Assembly: GCA_963696875.1 (NCBI GenBank) | Contig: CAVOLQ010000007.1 | Location: forward strand, 496,001 to 560,000 | Length of the DNA stretch: 64,000 nt | Reading direction: 5' to 3' | Origin: Albibacterium sp963696875 | GTDB taxonomy: Bacteria; Bacteroidota; Bacteroidia; Sphingobacteriales; Sphingobacteriaceae | In this document: positions 24,350 to 34,045 of the stretch, piece by piece | How the letters are laid out: each line of letters opens with the position of its first letter | Position numbering within the stretch: the first letter of the stretch is position 1 | Made by a program: the position numbers and the translations under genes | The notes under the pieces: model-generated | What the model was told of the DNA's origin: nothing | Seen by the model: only the letters and a program-made list of their open reading frames with translations | The model's database searches: none

Positions 24350-26116
24350 ATGAAATCTAAAATTATGGAAAGAACAACCACCCAACAACTTGTGGATCGA
24401 TTGACCCAACGCATGGATCTCCACCGTATTTTTTTGTTTTTCTATCCTTATTTGGAAGAGGAGCAGCAACATTTGCTATTAGTCGTTAATCCGATAAAGG
24501 GACTTGCACCCGCGACGATGGCTCCCATTGTGTCCTTGTGCATGTCCGATGGCAACGAAATACCTTTTGACCTTGTGCTTACCGGGGAATGGCAGAACCA
24601 GTTAAAGCAGGGAAGTCTGTATTACACCTACGCTTCGTCGCCTCAGCACGAACTGTATGCTAGTTCTAAAAAGGTGAATCCGCTTTTCTCTAACAAGACC
24701 ATCACCAGCCTTTTGGAACTTGCGGCGCTCAATTATGAAAAATGTCGGAAGGCCTCAGATGAATTTAGGGAAGGAGTGAATAACTTTCTCGCAAAAGGAG
24801 ACTTTGGGCGGGCAACGTTCATGCTTCATCAATTCTTGGAATTGCGCCTGAAAGGTTTCTTGTCTACCTCCGGGATGAATGGTGGTAAATCTCATAACAT
24901 TGAGCACCTGATGAAGCGCTTGAGGAGTGTGTTTCCGCAGCTTCAATTGATTTTTCCCTACGAGGGCCCATCGATTGATTTGTTCCGCCTGTTGGATCAA
25001 AGTTATGTTAAAGCGAAGAAGCAAGAGACGATTGAAATCACTGAAGAGGATTTTGACTTTTTGTTGGGGAAATGCGAGCTTGCCAGGGATGCGATGGACG
25101 AGATGGTAGCTTCGATGGTTACTCGAATCAAGGTATATCAAGAGCAGTTTCCGAATGAAACAGAAAAGCCATCTGAAGGGAGCGAAGGGGCAAAGGCGAA
25201 GCCAGTCTTAGAGAGCGAACCGGTAAACCAGATTATCTGCGAGGATTTTAGCGGCTTTCCATGGCCGGAGCAGTATAAGCGGAATGCAGACACTCTATTG
25301 GACAATATCTACAAAACACACCGTCCAGAACAGATCACGATGTTGAATTACCATACAGGTGGATTCTCGGGAAGAAGTCCGTTTGGGCAGCAAGTTACGG
25401 AAGAAAAAGGAGGGACTAAGTTGGAGCTTTACCTGGTTGTATTGATGAAAAGCAAGGGGCCGTTTCAATTTAGATGCATGGAGGTAGGAGTAGTTAGTGC
25501 AATGGTTATTTATGTGAATATAAGGGAATTGGAAAGGAAATTGGCTGAAGGGGATCGGTTCTTTCATTCATGGTGGACAAAAGGTAATGTACTCCGCACG
25601 AAATCTACGTTTGAACCATCATTCTCAGTAGCAGAAGTAGATTGGAAGGCCGTACACGCTAAAGTTGGGAACTTTGTTCATCATGCGAAAGCCCAAATAG
25701 TGAATCTAAACGAAGTTATCCAAGATACTTCGTTATTAACTTTGGATACTGGTACATTATTATTGCGCAATTTATTGGATATTGGAGTGACTACCTATCT
25801 GCGTTTTGCAGTAGGTTATATCCCACGTCAGCTTAACCTAGCTGAACGGATTGATTGGAGCGGAATAGCCTGTCGAAGGATAGTGGATTATACCTATCCA
25901 TCAACTCAAACAGAAAAGGTGTGCATGCATTTCATCCTAAACTCCGACATTACTTGGAGGCCGGAGAAATCCCAATCCTTATTGAATACGCCACAGACCT
26001 ATTACCGAGACAAGGCGGGGGAGATGGTAAAGTTTTTTGAAGGTATATTTAATGAGGTGCTGGAGGAGCTGGAGGGGAAGGGTGAAGGTCTTGTCCCTCT
26101 TATTACTGTAGAATAA
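24350..26116 (+). CDS. large protein with two degenerate nucleotidyltransferase-HEPN-like units
   Basis: 588 residues, soluble. The first half resembles an MNT-HEPN protein: a beta-rich N-terminus without GSxxxG/DxD catalytic residues (RIFLFFYPYLEEE ... LTGEWQNQLKQGSLYYTYAS), then a HEPN-type helical bundle at about 130-270 (GRATFMLHQFLELRLKGFL, GKSHNIEHLMKRL, EDFDFLLGKCELARDAM). The second half seems to repeat the plan: LELYLVVLMKSKG ... IYVNIRELERKLAEGDRFFH, then helices from about 430 on. No canonical HEPN R-x4-6-H RNase motif was found. Start may be 24350 or 24365. Genomic setting (own XRE repressor, unknown downstream gene) suggests a defence or toxin-like role; function unproven. Confidence 0.55.
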   Translation: MKSKIMERTTTQQLVDRLTQRMDLHRIFLFFYPYLEEEQQHLLLVVNPIKGLAPATMAPIVSLCMSDGNEIPFDLVLTGEWQNQLKQGSLYYTYASSPQHELYASSKKVNPLFSNKTITSLLELAALNYEKCRKASDEFREGVNNFLAKGDFGRATFMLHQFLELRLKGFLSTSGMNGGKSHNIEHLMKRLRSVFPQLQLIFPYEGPSIDLFRLLDQSYVKAKKQETIEITEEDFDFLLGKCELARDAMDEMVASMVTRIKVYQEQFPNETEKPSEGSEGAKAKPVLESEPVNQIICEDFSGFPWPEQYKRNADTLLDNIYKTHRPEQITMLNYHTGGFSGRSPFGQQVTEEKGGTKLELYLVVLMKSKGPFQFRCMEVGVVSAMVIYVNIRELERKLAEGDRFFHSWWTKGNVLRTKSTFEPSFSVAEVDWKAVHAKVGNFVHHAKAQIVNLNEVIQDTSLLTLDTGTLLLRNLLDIGVTTYLRFAVGYIPRQLNLAERIDWSGIACRRIVDYTYPSTQTEKVCMHFILNSDITWRPEKSQSLLNTPQTYYRDKAGEMVKFFEGIFNEVLEELEGKGEGLVPLITVE

Positions 26117-26285
26117 AGGAAACGAGTCCTTGCGGCGAGATAATCTAAATGATGAAGTAAAATACAGAATTCGAAACAGGAATTGATCTACAAGACAAAA
26201 AGAGCAATGTTGAGTATGTTTTATAGACATACTAACATCCAAAAGAAAATACTTCCCCTACCGACACATCAAATTACCAGCTATC

Positions 26286-27494
26286 ATGAGAACAAAATAC
26301 CACCTGGATGACTTCACTGACGTTGAGGATGTTATAAACGAAAAGAAAAGTGAACTAATAGACTTTTTCAAAGAAACCAGTATACACCAATTGCGTAATA
26401 AACTTTTTGAAATGGCGGTAGATATTTCCTATTACAAAATTCCACACAAAGACTATCGTATTTTTGTGAGAAAAATAAAATATCTTATCAACTTCGGTTG
26501 GGATTTGGTATTTATAGATTACAAATATCAAATAAGGCTGGAATCATGCGAGAATGAGTTTGTTAAAAACCCTCTTCGATTGCGAAAAAAAGCAAGATCT
26601 GCTCAATATCGACAGCGAAATAGCGGTCTCGGCTATTTTCAGGGAGAAGTGTTTTCATTAACGGAAGAAGAAGCCCGAGATATCTATTCGGTTTTGAATT
26701 CATTTTACGACGAGATATCTATAGTTAGCTGGCTAAGTCTTATGGATGTTTGGCTTAATTGTACCGAAGATGATTCAGTAAATCATCCGCATTTAGGAGG
26801 TGATTATAACCCACTGCAGACAGCGAGAAATCTTGAGAAGTTAATAGAAGTCTTATACCTTTTTAGTCGATATGAATATCTTATGGAATTCTTAACTGTC
26901 CCTACGGCATACCTGTTTAACTATTCCGTTGCTCTACAAGAGTTAAAGGTTGATAGTTTAGAACAATTTAGCCCGTTCTATTGGTTGAAGAGAATTTTTC
27001 ACTCACAATCTTCTAAGTACTATATTGAAGTCCTACAGCAGCTATTTGACAGGAATCATCAACAAATTGGGCAAGTTAAGCTCTCCAGCGAAGATATTTT
27101 CGATATTGGTCATGACATAAAGAAAATCATTGAGGTTGCCTGGTTGATGATTCAGAGCAGACGAATTCCTAGAGATTGGTTAAAACTGGAAGCCAGTGAG
27201 GAACTTAGTGACGAGGATATCCTCGTCTTGATCGAAAAACAAATTGTTTGTACCCCTAAGGATAAAATAGGTTTTGCGGTAGAGACGCTAGAATCTATTT
27301 TAAAAATGGATTGGAAGGCGAATGCTTTCAAAAGCAGTATCGATGACTTAGTGGAGGTAAATGTTTGTAATAAAAGCAGCATTACGTATAGTTCAGTTTC
27401 TCAGCGAGCTGAAATAGAGCTTCTTATTGAGTCCTGTTATTTGATTTATCTTGATTTGAGAAAAAAGAGACGGTCTGACAGCAATTGGTATTAA
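26286..27494 (+). CDS. unknown 402-residue helical protein
   Basis: Not recognised. A soluble, mainly helical protein without signal peptide or membrane segment. It starts with an acidic stretch (DDFTDVEDVINEKKSELIDF), has a basic patch LRLRKKARSAQYRQR near residue 100, a Trp-rich core (IVSWLSLMDVWLNC) and a basic C-terminus (RKKRRSDSNWY). It lies 169 bp downstream of the HEPN-like gene on the same strand and could be part of the same unit. Codon use and AT content look more AT-rich than in the HEPN-like gene, which is compatible with separate acquisition. Confidence 0.55.
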   Translation: MRTKYHLDDFTDVEDVINEKKSELIDFFKETSIHQLRNKLFEMAVDISYYKIPHKDYRIFVRKIKYLINFGWDLVFIDYKYQIRLESCENEFVKNPLRLRKKARSAQYRQRNSGLGYFQGEVFSLTEEEARDIYSVLNSFYDEISIVSWLSLMDVWLNCTEDDSVNHPHLGGDYNPLQTARNLEKLIEVLYLFSRYEYLMEFLTVPTAYLFNYSVALQELKVDSLEQFSPFYWLKRIFHSQSSKYYIEVLQQLFDRNHQQIGQVKLSSEDIFDIGHDIKKIIEVAWLMIQSRRIPRDWLKLEASEELSDEDILVLIEKQIVCTPKDKIGFAVETLESILKMDWKANAFKSSIDDLVEVNVCNKSSITYSSVSQRAEIELLIESCYLIYLDLRKKRRSDSNWY

Positions 27495-27832
27495 TCAACC
27501 TCATGTTTTAATTTTTTTATATTCTTACAATGTGATTAACTCCATAATAATTTGCACCTCTTGGATGTGGTTAAATCCTATTGGGTATTAAGTTTTTTTT
27601 TCGGCAAAAAAGAAATGTACTATGGTAATCCAATTTAGCCGGAATAACATCGTAAATCGCTTGTAAGGACTCACCCATGACAATTCTTACCAAGGAATAA
27701 AAATAATTCTTTGCATAATTACGAAATGTTCGTAGATTTACGATATCTTAGTAGTGAGTATGAGTTAGTAAACAAATAAAGTTAAGAGTTCCTTTAATGC
27801 AAGGAAACGAAACACATAAAAATAACAGTAAA
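27495..27832. other. 338-bp intergenic region without a recognised gene
   Basis: AT-rich. Near 27,730 there is a small inverted repeat CGTA-GATT-TACG. A short in-frame extension from ATG 27797 precedes the preferred GLPGLI start. I see no further gene, terminator or repeat here. Confidence 0.5.
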
Positions 27833-28690
27833 ATGAAAGCAAAACATAAACTCCTTTTCGTTCTGGTTTTCTTTGCAAGTCAAACGCTTCTGGCCCAAGA
27901 AACAGAACCCGCTTTAGCGAAAGTACATTATCAATTTGTACATGTTAACGATACTACCCAGCGGGATAAGCATCGCCAGGAAGAAATGGTTTTATATCTT
28001 GGTCAGCATGCTTCTTTTTACGGTTCTTATGCAGGTAAGAGGATGGAAGAGGAAGTAAAAAAGCAAATTGAAGATCCCGGTTTTGATGGAAATATTGTTA
28101 TTAAAGGAAGCTCATCTGGAAGTCGAGAGTCTTATTATACAGTGTCGAGCAAAAAGCAGATGCAACAAATTTACCAGCTTAGCGGAGACAGCTATTTGCT
28201 AGAAGAGCAATTTCCTAAACTGGACTGGAAAATCAGAGAAGAGACAAAAGAGATTGGAGGATACCTATGCCAAAAGGCTGAAGTACATTTTAAAGGTCGC
28301 GATTATATTGCTTGGTTTACCTCCGAAATTCCTTTTCAAGCAGGTCCATGGAAATTGAACGGATTACCTGGACTGATAATGGAGGCATCCGACAGTAAAA
28401 AGGAAGTATTTTTCAATTATGCCGGTTTTGATAAAATGGATGAAGGAAATTTTATAGTCGGAATTCCAGAAAATACCATTAAAACAAATAAAAAGGCATT
28501 GAATAATCTCCTTGAAGCATATAAGAAAAACCCAGTGGCGGCCATGAAAGCCCGTTCACAAAGCGGAGGTGGGAGCCGCAGGAGTTCCCCTCTCGATAAA
28601 TATGATGTATCGATGATAAAAAATATTACGGTAGAAAAAGCCAGTTCTGCTCATGAATCTCCAAACACGAATAATCCTATTGAATTATAA
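27833..28690 (+). CDS. GLPGLI family secreted protein
   Basis: 285 residues from the preferred start at 27833, which gives a clean signal peptide (KLLFVLVFFASQTLLAQE); an upstream in-frame ATG at 27797 would add 12 polar residues. The name-giving motif is present in GPWKLNGLPGLIMEA, preceded by the family pattern IGGYLCQKAEVHFKGRDYIAWFT. GLPGLI proteins are exported Bacteroidota proteins of unknown function, usually paired with an outer-membrane beta-barrel gene, as here. The tail is Ser/Gly/Arg-rich. Confidence 0.9.
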   Translation: MKAKHKLLFVLVFFASQTLLAQETEPALAKVHYQFVHVNDTTQRDKHRQEEMVLYLGQHASFYGSYAGKRMEEEVKKQIEDPGFDGNIVIKGSSSGSRESYYTVSSKKQMQQIYQLSGDSYLLEEQFPKLDWKIREETKEIGGYLCQKAEVHFKGRDYIAWFTSEIPFQAGPWKLNGLPGLIMEASDSKKEVFFNYAGFDKMDEGNFIVGIPENTIKTNKKALNNLLEAYKKNPVAAMKARSQSGGGSRRSSPLDKYDVSMIKNITVEKASSAHESPNTNNPIEL

Positions 28691-28894
28691 TAATGAACCT
28701 CAATTATAAAAACACGAATTCTTATTTCATTATTCTTTTTGTTTCCAACGTTCCTTATTGCCAAAGAAAATGAACAGGCTGTTGCAAGTATTTCTAATGA
28801 GTTTCAATGAGGATGGAAGAAATTCAATTAAGTGTTAAAAAGCGAAGAACAAGACCGTGTTTGCATAATAGATAATCTTCCCAAAACCCAACTC

Positions 28895-31576
28895 ATGAGA
28901 ATCATCTTCCTTCTGTTTTTAACAGTTTGTGTTCATTTTTCCTTTGCCCAGCAGCAAAACGTTGAAGGTATTCTCAAAACATCAAGTGGAAAAAGTGTTC
29001 CCTTTGCCAGCGTGACGATTAAAAATGCGCAAAATAGAATCATCGCCTTTAAAAGTAGCGATGCCGAGGGTACGTTTCGCATGCTTATCCCAGCTTCGCA
29101 AAATCTAAGCGAACTCAGCATTGAAATTAACCACCTTGGCTTCAAAAAAATCAGCGAAGCCTTAAAAGAAGGACAAAGCCATTATGAAATCCTAATGGAA
29201 GAGCAATCTATTGACCTTGACGATGTGCAAGTTAAAAGTAGGCCCCGACTGACGAATATTGGCGATACTTTGTCTTATGATGTAGGCTCTTTCGCTAAAA
29301 ACGAAGACCGCTCCATAGAAGACGTCATCAAGCGCATGCCTGGAATGGAGGTGAATGAAGATGGAAAAATAAAGTTTAATGGACAAGACATTTCTAACCT
29401 ATATATAGATGGCGACGATCTGTTAGACGACAAATACGCGATTGGTACCAAAACGATCCCGTATGCAATGGTAAAAGGCGTGGAGGTGCTACAAAACCAT
29501 CAGCCCCGTAAGGTATTGAAAAATAAATCCATCAGTGATAAGATTGCGGTCAACCTCGTTATAAAAGAAGAAGCCAAATTAAAGCTTACCGGACAGGCCA
29601 AGCTGGGAGCGGGTTTGCCAAAGCAATACGACAGTGAGCTCAATTCCATCCTCTTTAATAAAAAGTACAAAATGCTCAATGTATTAAAAGGTAATAATAT
29701 AGGAAATGACTTGTCTTCCGACTTTACAGGCTTTAATTTTGCCTCTTCATTGAGTGGGATGGACAATTCGCGTCCTTCCACCTTATTATCTTCAGGTACG
29801 GCCGGTACTCCAAGTTTACCTAAAAGCAGGTATTTTTTGAACAATTCAGCGTCACTCAATGCCAATAATTTAATGAACTATAAAAGCGGTTTGCAAGTAA
29901 AATCAAATGTGAAATTGCTAGTAGATAAAAATGAAATGGTTTATAATAGTCTAAGTGAGTATTATTTTGACCAAGACACTATTCGATATAGCGAACGACA
30001 AAACCTCGCTAACCATCCATTTATCTCAGACCTTAGCTTTAACGCGCAAGTCAATAAAGATACCCATTACTTTAACAATGCTTTAAAGTTTACCTATTCA
30101 AAAGAGACTGGTCATTCTGCTTTGCTCAGTAATCAGGAACATATAAATCAGAAGTTACAAACTCGAGTGCGCGACTTTTCCAATACCCTAGATTATGTGC
30201 CAGAGCTCAAGAATAAAAATATCATAAGTTTAAATTGGTACCTTAATTACTATAACCAACCACAGGCCTTATTCATCCAACCGGGAATCAATGCAGCTGT
30301 TTTTAATGAAGGAAATACCTTTCAGTCATTAAATCAATATTCTGAAACGCCCACATGGTTTAATAAAGCTTCTCTGGGTTATCGGCTGACTAGAGGAATT
30401 ATTAAGCAAAGTTACCGCATAGGCATTCTCAATGAATTTCAGAAGTTAAACTCTCACTTAAGACTAAAGCAATTGGATGGGTCGGAAAATGGCTATCAAG
30501 CTAGTGGGGACAATCATTTGCATTGGAACCGCAATCAGGCTTTTGTCGACGGATCTTATGAATACAAAAAGGGAGGTTTAGAGGCGGTACTCTCCCTCCC
30601 CATAACCGGGCAACGAATAACTTATAAAGATTACGGCTTTGCCTTAAAAGAGAATAGAAACCAATTGCTTGTCAATCCCGCTTTAAGAATGAAGCAGATG
30701 ACAGGTATGGAAGATTATCTTTCTATTAATTATAGCTATAACAATCGCACAGGAAACATTAACAGCGTTTTTCGCGGCGCTGTGCTCAGCAGCTACCGTA
30801 ACCTTACAGCCAACGATGCGCAGTTGGAAGAGCAGGACAGTCATCATGTTGCTTTGAATTATAATTTTAGACGCTCCATTAAGCTGTTTTTTATGAATGC
30901 AGGGATTGGTTATAATAGAGCAAGTGCCAATACCATTACTTCTAATGTGGTGGATAATAATATTTCCCAAACGATTTCACTTGCTATGATCAATAATGTA
31001 AATAGCTTTAGTGCCAATGCAGGGATAAGCAAATATATTTTCTCTTTAGGCGCCACTGCGGACTTAAAAGCAGCTTGGAGTAGTACCCGCTTTAATCAAC
31101 TGTTTAATGGAGAAATCCTTCCTTTTAATAACCTTACTTTCCTGTTGAGTCCGAGTATCGAGGCTCGCCTTTGGAACCGCATAAGCATGACTTATGCTGG
31201 AAATGCAAGCTGGATGACGAGCAGGCAGATTAAGGACGAATCCCATTCCTCCTTTCCCGACCGCCAAATTCAAAACCTCGACCAATCTGTCGGATTTTCC
31301 TATTCTCCATTTCGAAGCACCTTTCTAAGGCTTAGCGGCAAGCACCAATTTAGTCAGCAACCCCAAAGCCAACGCCAAGCAATTAATTATTTCTTTATAG
31401 ATGCTAACGCTCGACATAGAATCAATTACTTGCGTACTGACATCGAACTCGACCTGAGCAACCTGGCCAATATAAACTCATATAATACCTATAACCTATC
31501 TGCCAACCGCTTTTTCTTTAACCAATACCACCTGCGTGGAAGAATGGCGGTGTTGAAAGTGGTATTTCAGATGTGA
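28895..31576 (+). CDS. TonB-dependent-receptor-like outer-membrane beta-barrel protein, GLPGLI partner
   Basis: 893 residues from the start at 28895, chosen because it begins the signal peptide (RIIFLLFLTVCVHFSFAQ); an upstream in-frame ATG adds 21 residues. Residues 20-110 are a carboxypeptidase-regulatory-like domain (VEGILKTSSGKSVPFASVTI); a plug-like region follows (SIEDVIKRMPGMEVNEDGKI, FNGQDISNLYIDGDDLL), then a long barrel rich in alternating aromatic strands. There is no STN domain. It probably forms a transport or assembly pore with the GLPGLI protein; substrate unknown. A heptad array starts 4 bp after the stop. Confidence 0.85.
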   Translation: MRIIFLLFLTVCVHFSFAQQQNVEGILKTSSGKSVPFASVTIKNAQNRIIAFKSSDAEGTFRMLIPASQNLSELSIEINHLGFKKISEALKEGQSHYEILMEEQSIDLDDVQVKSRPRLTNIGDTLSYDVGSFAKNEDRSIEDVIKRMPGMEVNEDGKIKFNGQDISNLYIDGDDLLDDKYAIGTKTIPYAMVKGVEVLQNHQPRKVLKNKSISDKIAVNLVIKEEAKLKLTGQAKLGAGLPKQYDSELNSILFNKKYKMLNVLKGNNIGNDLSSDFTGFNFASSLSGMDNSRPSTLLSSGTAGTPSLPKSRYFLNNSASLNANNLMNYKSGLQVKSNVKLLVDKNEMVYNSLSEYYFDQDTIRYSERQNLANHPFISDLSFNAQVNKDTHYFNNALKFTYSKETGHSALLSNQEHINQKLQTRVRDFSNTLDYVPELKNKNIISLNWYLNYYNQPQALFIQPGINAAVFNEGNTFQSLNQYSETPTWFNKASLGYRLTRGIIKQSYRIGILNEFQKLNSHLRLKQLDGSENGYQASGDNHLHWNRNQAFVDGSYEYKKGGLEAVLSLPITGQRITYKDYGFALKENRNQLLVNPALRMKQMTGMEDYLSINYSYNNRTGNINSVFRGAVLSSYRNLTANDAQLEEQDSHHVALNYNFRRSIKLFFMNAGIGYNRASANTITSNVVDNNISQTISLAMINNVNSFSANAGISKYIFSLGATADLKAAWSSTRFNQLFNGEILPFNNLTFLLSPSIEARLWNRISMTYAGNASWMTSRQIKDESHSSFPDRQIQNLDQSVGFSYSPFRSTFLRLSGKHQFSQQPQSQRQAINYFFIDANARHRINYLRTDIELDLSNLANINSYNTYNLSANRFFFNQYHLRGRMAVLKVVFQM

Positions 31577-31580
31577 GGGT

Positions 31581-31643
31581 TTCAGCAGTCAGCGGTCAGC
31601 TGTCAGCTTTCAGCGATCAGGTATTAGGTATTAGGTTTTCAGA
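31581..31643. repeat. nine-unit 7-bp degenerate array (type example)
   Basis: TTCAGCA GTCAGCG GTCAGCT GTCAGCT TTCAGCG ATCAGGT ATTAGGT ATTAGGT TTTCAGA in unbroken register. It shows that the TCAGC and TTAGG versions belong to one family with consensus NTYAGSN. It begins just after the stop codon of the barrel protein. Confidence 0.8.
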
Positions 31644-32184
31644 CTATAGCAATTCAATTCAAGCATACTAACAACCGCTCCTATTCGTCGGTTGTTACTT
31701 TTTTATCGAAAAAAAAGTAAAAGCATTCATCTTTTGTTACACAAAGGCTCTAAATGATGATTATTCAATATTATTTTTTACATTTTACAACAAATTTTAT
31801 ACTATTTTACGTGATTTTATTGTATGAAAATAGTTTCTTCATACGAATGGAATTTATTTTAGTTAAATACAATATTTTTGTAAATTATTTTTAATCAAAT
31901 AATTTACAGTTTGTTATATAGTTATTGTCATTTTAATATATTTTGTATGTATCAGTAATGTTTTATTGAGTAATACATTTTTTTCATCAAAATATTATAT
32001 CTTTATAGAAAAAGTAATATCTTTGCTCGCAGAAAAGAACCTTTCGATGATAAAGCAATATTAAATAAATTTTTTTAATTAAACTTTTATTTTAGATTTG
32101 TGTATTGAATGTTCAATTCAACAGGGAAAGCTGAAAACTGTTTAGAGTAGGCAAAACAAAAAAATAATTTATTAACTCTAGATC
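31644..32184. other. 540-bp AT-rich intergenic region, long leader of the collagen-like gene
   Basis: No coding potential was seen. It contains a small inverted repeat AACAACCG ... CGGTTGTT with following T-run near 31,668-31,705 (terminator-like), long A/T tracts, and a -7 box at 32018. Confidence 0.5.
32018..32025 (+). promoter_or_regulatory. TAnnTTTG -7 box of the collagen-like lipoprotein gene
   Basis: TATCTTTG matches the Bacteroidota -7 consensus exactly. It would give a 5' leader of about 150 nt. No good -33 TTTG was found at the usual spacing. Confidence 0.45.
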
Positions 32185-33930
32185 ATGAGAAAAATTTTAT
32201 TGACTGTAATGATGGTGAGCTCTTTGTTAGCATTTAATGCTTGTACAAAAGACGGAGCTCAAGGTCCAGCCGGAGCTCAAGGTTCTGCTGGTCCTGCTGG
32301 TGCCCCAGGTGCTGTAGGCGCTGCTGGTGCTAAAGGCGCTGATGGTACAAAGGTTTTAAGTGGATCAGCTGCTCCTGCTGCTAGTGCAGGTGCTAATGGA
32401 GACTACTTCTTTGACAAAACCGCAAGAGTATTATACGGGCCAAAAGCTGACGGTGCTTGGGGTGAAGGTGTTACTTTAACTGGTGCTGCTGGTGCTGCTG
32501 GTGCTGCTGGTGCTGCTGGTAAAGATGGTAAAGATGGTTCTGTTGGTAAAGATGGTAAAGATGGTGCTGCTGGAAAAAATGGTTCAAACTTCTTAGCGGG
32601 CGCTGACGATCCAACAGGGGCAATTGGTGAAGTTGGAGATTTTTATTTCAGTGCAAAAAGCTCTACGCTTTTTGGACCTAAAGCTGAAGACGGATCTTGG
32701 TCTTCCAATAACCAATTACCTTTAGGAAGTAAAGCTGCAAAAACTTTTTACTACACAGTAGGTCTTTCTGAAGTTAAAGAGAAGAAAGATACAAAAGTAT
32801 TTGGATTATCTATTGATAAAGGTACTTTTGATGAAGCCGACTTAACGTATTCTTCTTATAAAGTAACGCAGAATGACATGGATCGTATTGCTGAATACCC
32901 GGGTTGGTATGCAAACAGAGAAATGGCATTTGAAGTTAATTATAATCGTAGTAATTTTGGTGCTGCATTAGATTCTTATACAGCTACTCCAGGTACATTT
33001 ACAGTTCCTAGTGTTACAAACGCTAATGACTATTTAAGATTTCTGAATAGACTTCCTGCAGGTACCAGATTCATATACACTGGTGATAAAGCTAAAAAAT
33101 CTTTCACTTTTAAGGACACCGATAGAGATCAATTGGCAGATGCAGCTTCTTTAGGATACCTAATTTATGGCCAAGTAGCTGGAAAAGCGACTGTAGGTGA
33201 GAATTTGAAGTTTTATAATGTTAAAGCCATCTCATTAGTAGAATCAGCTACTGATTATATGGTGGAATATGATGCGAAAGTTGAATTCGACTTAAACAAA
33301 ATTATTCCTAATCTTGAAAAAATCAAGCAAGAAGGATCTGTTTTAGTGAGATTTAAAACCTTTAACCCCATAACCGGAAAGTTAGTTGATGCAGGCGGTA
33401 ATTTAGGGTGGAATGTATTTGATGTTAATAATTATGTTCTAAAGGATGTTAAATATGGTCCAAATAACGAGTTTGTTACTTCTGCTGTAGGTACAGCACC
33501 TACCAACAATGCATTTAGAGTACCTACCTCATTCCAGTTAGGTGATCCTACTAAGGTTGGTGCTCAAGTAGTAGCTTTAAGTCTTGAGACAGCTAAGACA
33601 AAGAATGGAGCATTTGGATTCACAGGAGAAATTACTTCCGGAAGTTTAAGTGGTGTAAGTGAGGATTTAAGACCAAAATTTGGCAATTTTTATACAGTAT
33701 CTGGTGGTCACTTAATAACTGAGGATGAAGATGGTTCTTGGTTAACAAATAATAGCCATGCGTTATACACCACAACAAAAGATGGTCAACCAGCTAGTTA
33801 CTTTACTAGTAAAGGCTTAGTATTGATTCAGGCCATCGTTCTTGATGCAACTACAACTGCAGCTGCTAAAAAAGCTGGAATTAATTTAGAAGATGCAAAT
33901 GCTTTAGAGCAATTTGTTTCAAAAAGATAA
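32185..33930 (+). CDS. collagen-like Gly-X-Y repeat lipoprotein
   Basis: 581 residues. Lipoprotein signal ending LAFNAC (C20), so probably anchored in the outer membrane. Two collagen-like blocks (about 23-54 and 102-136) are built of Gly-X-Y triplets such as GAQGPAGAQG and GKDGKDGSVG, each followed by a similar module (GDYFFDKTARVLYGPKADG and GDFYFSAKSSTLFGPKAEDG). The remaining about 400 residues have no recognised domain. It is monocistronic: long leader upstream, strong terminator downstream. Codon choice is uniform (GGT/GCT), typical of high expression. A surface or extracellular-matrix role is inferred. Confidence 0.85.
   Translation: MRKILLTVMMVSSLLAFNACTKDGAQGPAGAQGSAGPAGAPGAVGAAGAKGADGTKVLSGSAAPAASAGANGDYFFDKTARVLYGPKADGAWGEGVTLTGAAGAAGAAGAAGKDGKDGSVGKDGKDGAAGKNGSNFLAGADDPTGAIGEVGDFYFSAKSSTLFGPKAEDGSWSSNNQLPLGSKAAKTFYYTVGLSEVKEKKDTKVFGLSIDKGTFDEADLTYSSYKVTQNDMDRIAEYPGWYANREMAFEVNYNRSNFGAALDSYTATPGTFTVPSVTNANDYLRFLNRLPAGTRFIYTGDKAKKSFTFKDTDRDQLADAASLGYLIYGQVAGKATVGENLKFYNVKAISLVESATDYMVEYDAKVEFDLNKIIPNLEKIKQEGSVLVRFKTFNPITGKLVDAGGNLGWNVFDVNNYVLKDVKYGPNNEFVTSAVGTAPTNNAFRVPTSFQLGDPTKVGAQVVALSLETAKTKNGAFGFTGEITSGSLSGVSEDLRPKFGNFYTVSGGHLITEDEDGSWLTNNSHALYTTTKDGQPASYFTSKGLVLIQAIVLDATTTAAAKKAGINLEDANALEQFVSKR
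32482..32517 (+). repeat. in-frame 9-bp tandem repeat (GGTGCTGCT x4)
   Basis: Four exact copies of GGTGCTGCT in the second collagen-like block, followed by two near-copies of a 27-bp AAAGATGGT-type unit. Gain or loss of units would change the number of Gly-Ala-Ala triplets without a frameshift. Confidence 0.85.
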
Positions 33931-33950
33931 TCAAATAGAGTTATCAAATG

Positions 33951-33984
33951 AAGCGGTTTCCTTTAATTAGGGAGCCGCTTTTTT
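33951..33984 (+). terminator. rho-independent terminator after the collagen-like gene
   Basis: AAGCGGTTTCC and GGAGCCGCTT pair with one mismatch around a 9-nt loop and are followed by a T-run, 20 bp after the stop codon. Confidence 0.85.
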
Positions 33985-33986
33985 GG

Positions 33987-34045
33987 TTTACAGCGGTCAC
34001 CAATCAGCAATCTAGGTATGAGGTGTAAAGAAATAGGTATTAGAC
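33987..34045. repeat. 7-bp degenerate array
   Basis: GTCACCA ATCAGCA ATCTAGGT ATGAGGT GTAAAGA AATAGGT ATTAGAC; less regular than other arrays, with one 8-nt unit. It directly follows the terminator. Confidence 0.6.

Noticed and set aside
28693..28831. Possible small secreted peptide between the GLPGLI and barrel genes (hydrophobic stretch ending in an acidic tail)
   Set aside because: The frame has no ATG, GTG or TTG start; probably a decayed 5' piece or chance.
31581..31643. Regular repeats considered as a CRISPR array
   Set aside because: Units are 7 bp with no spacers, and no cas gene is present.
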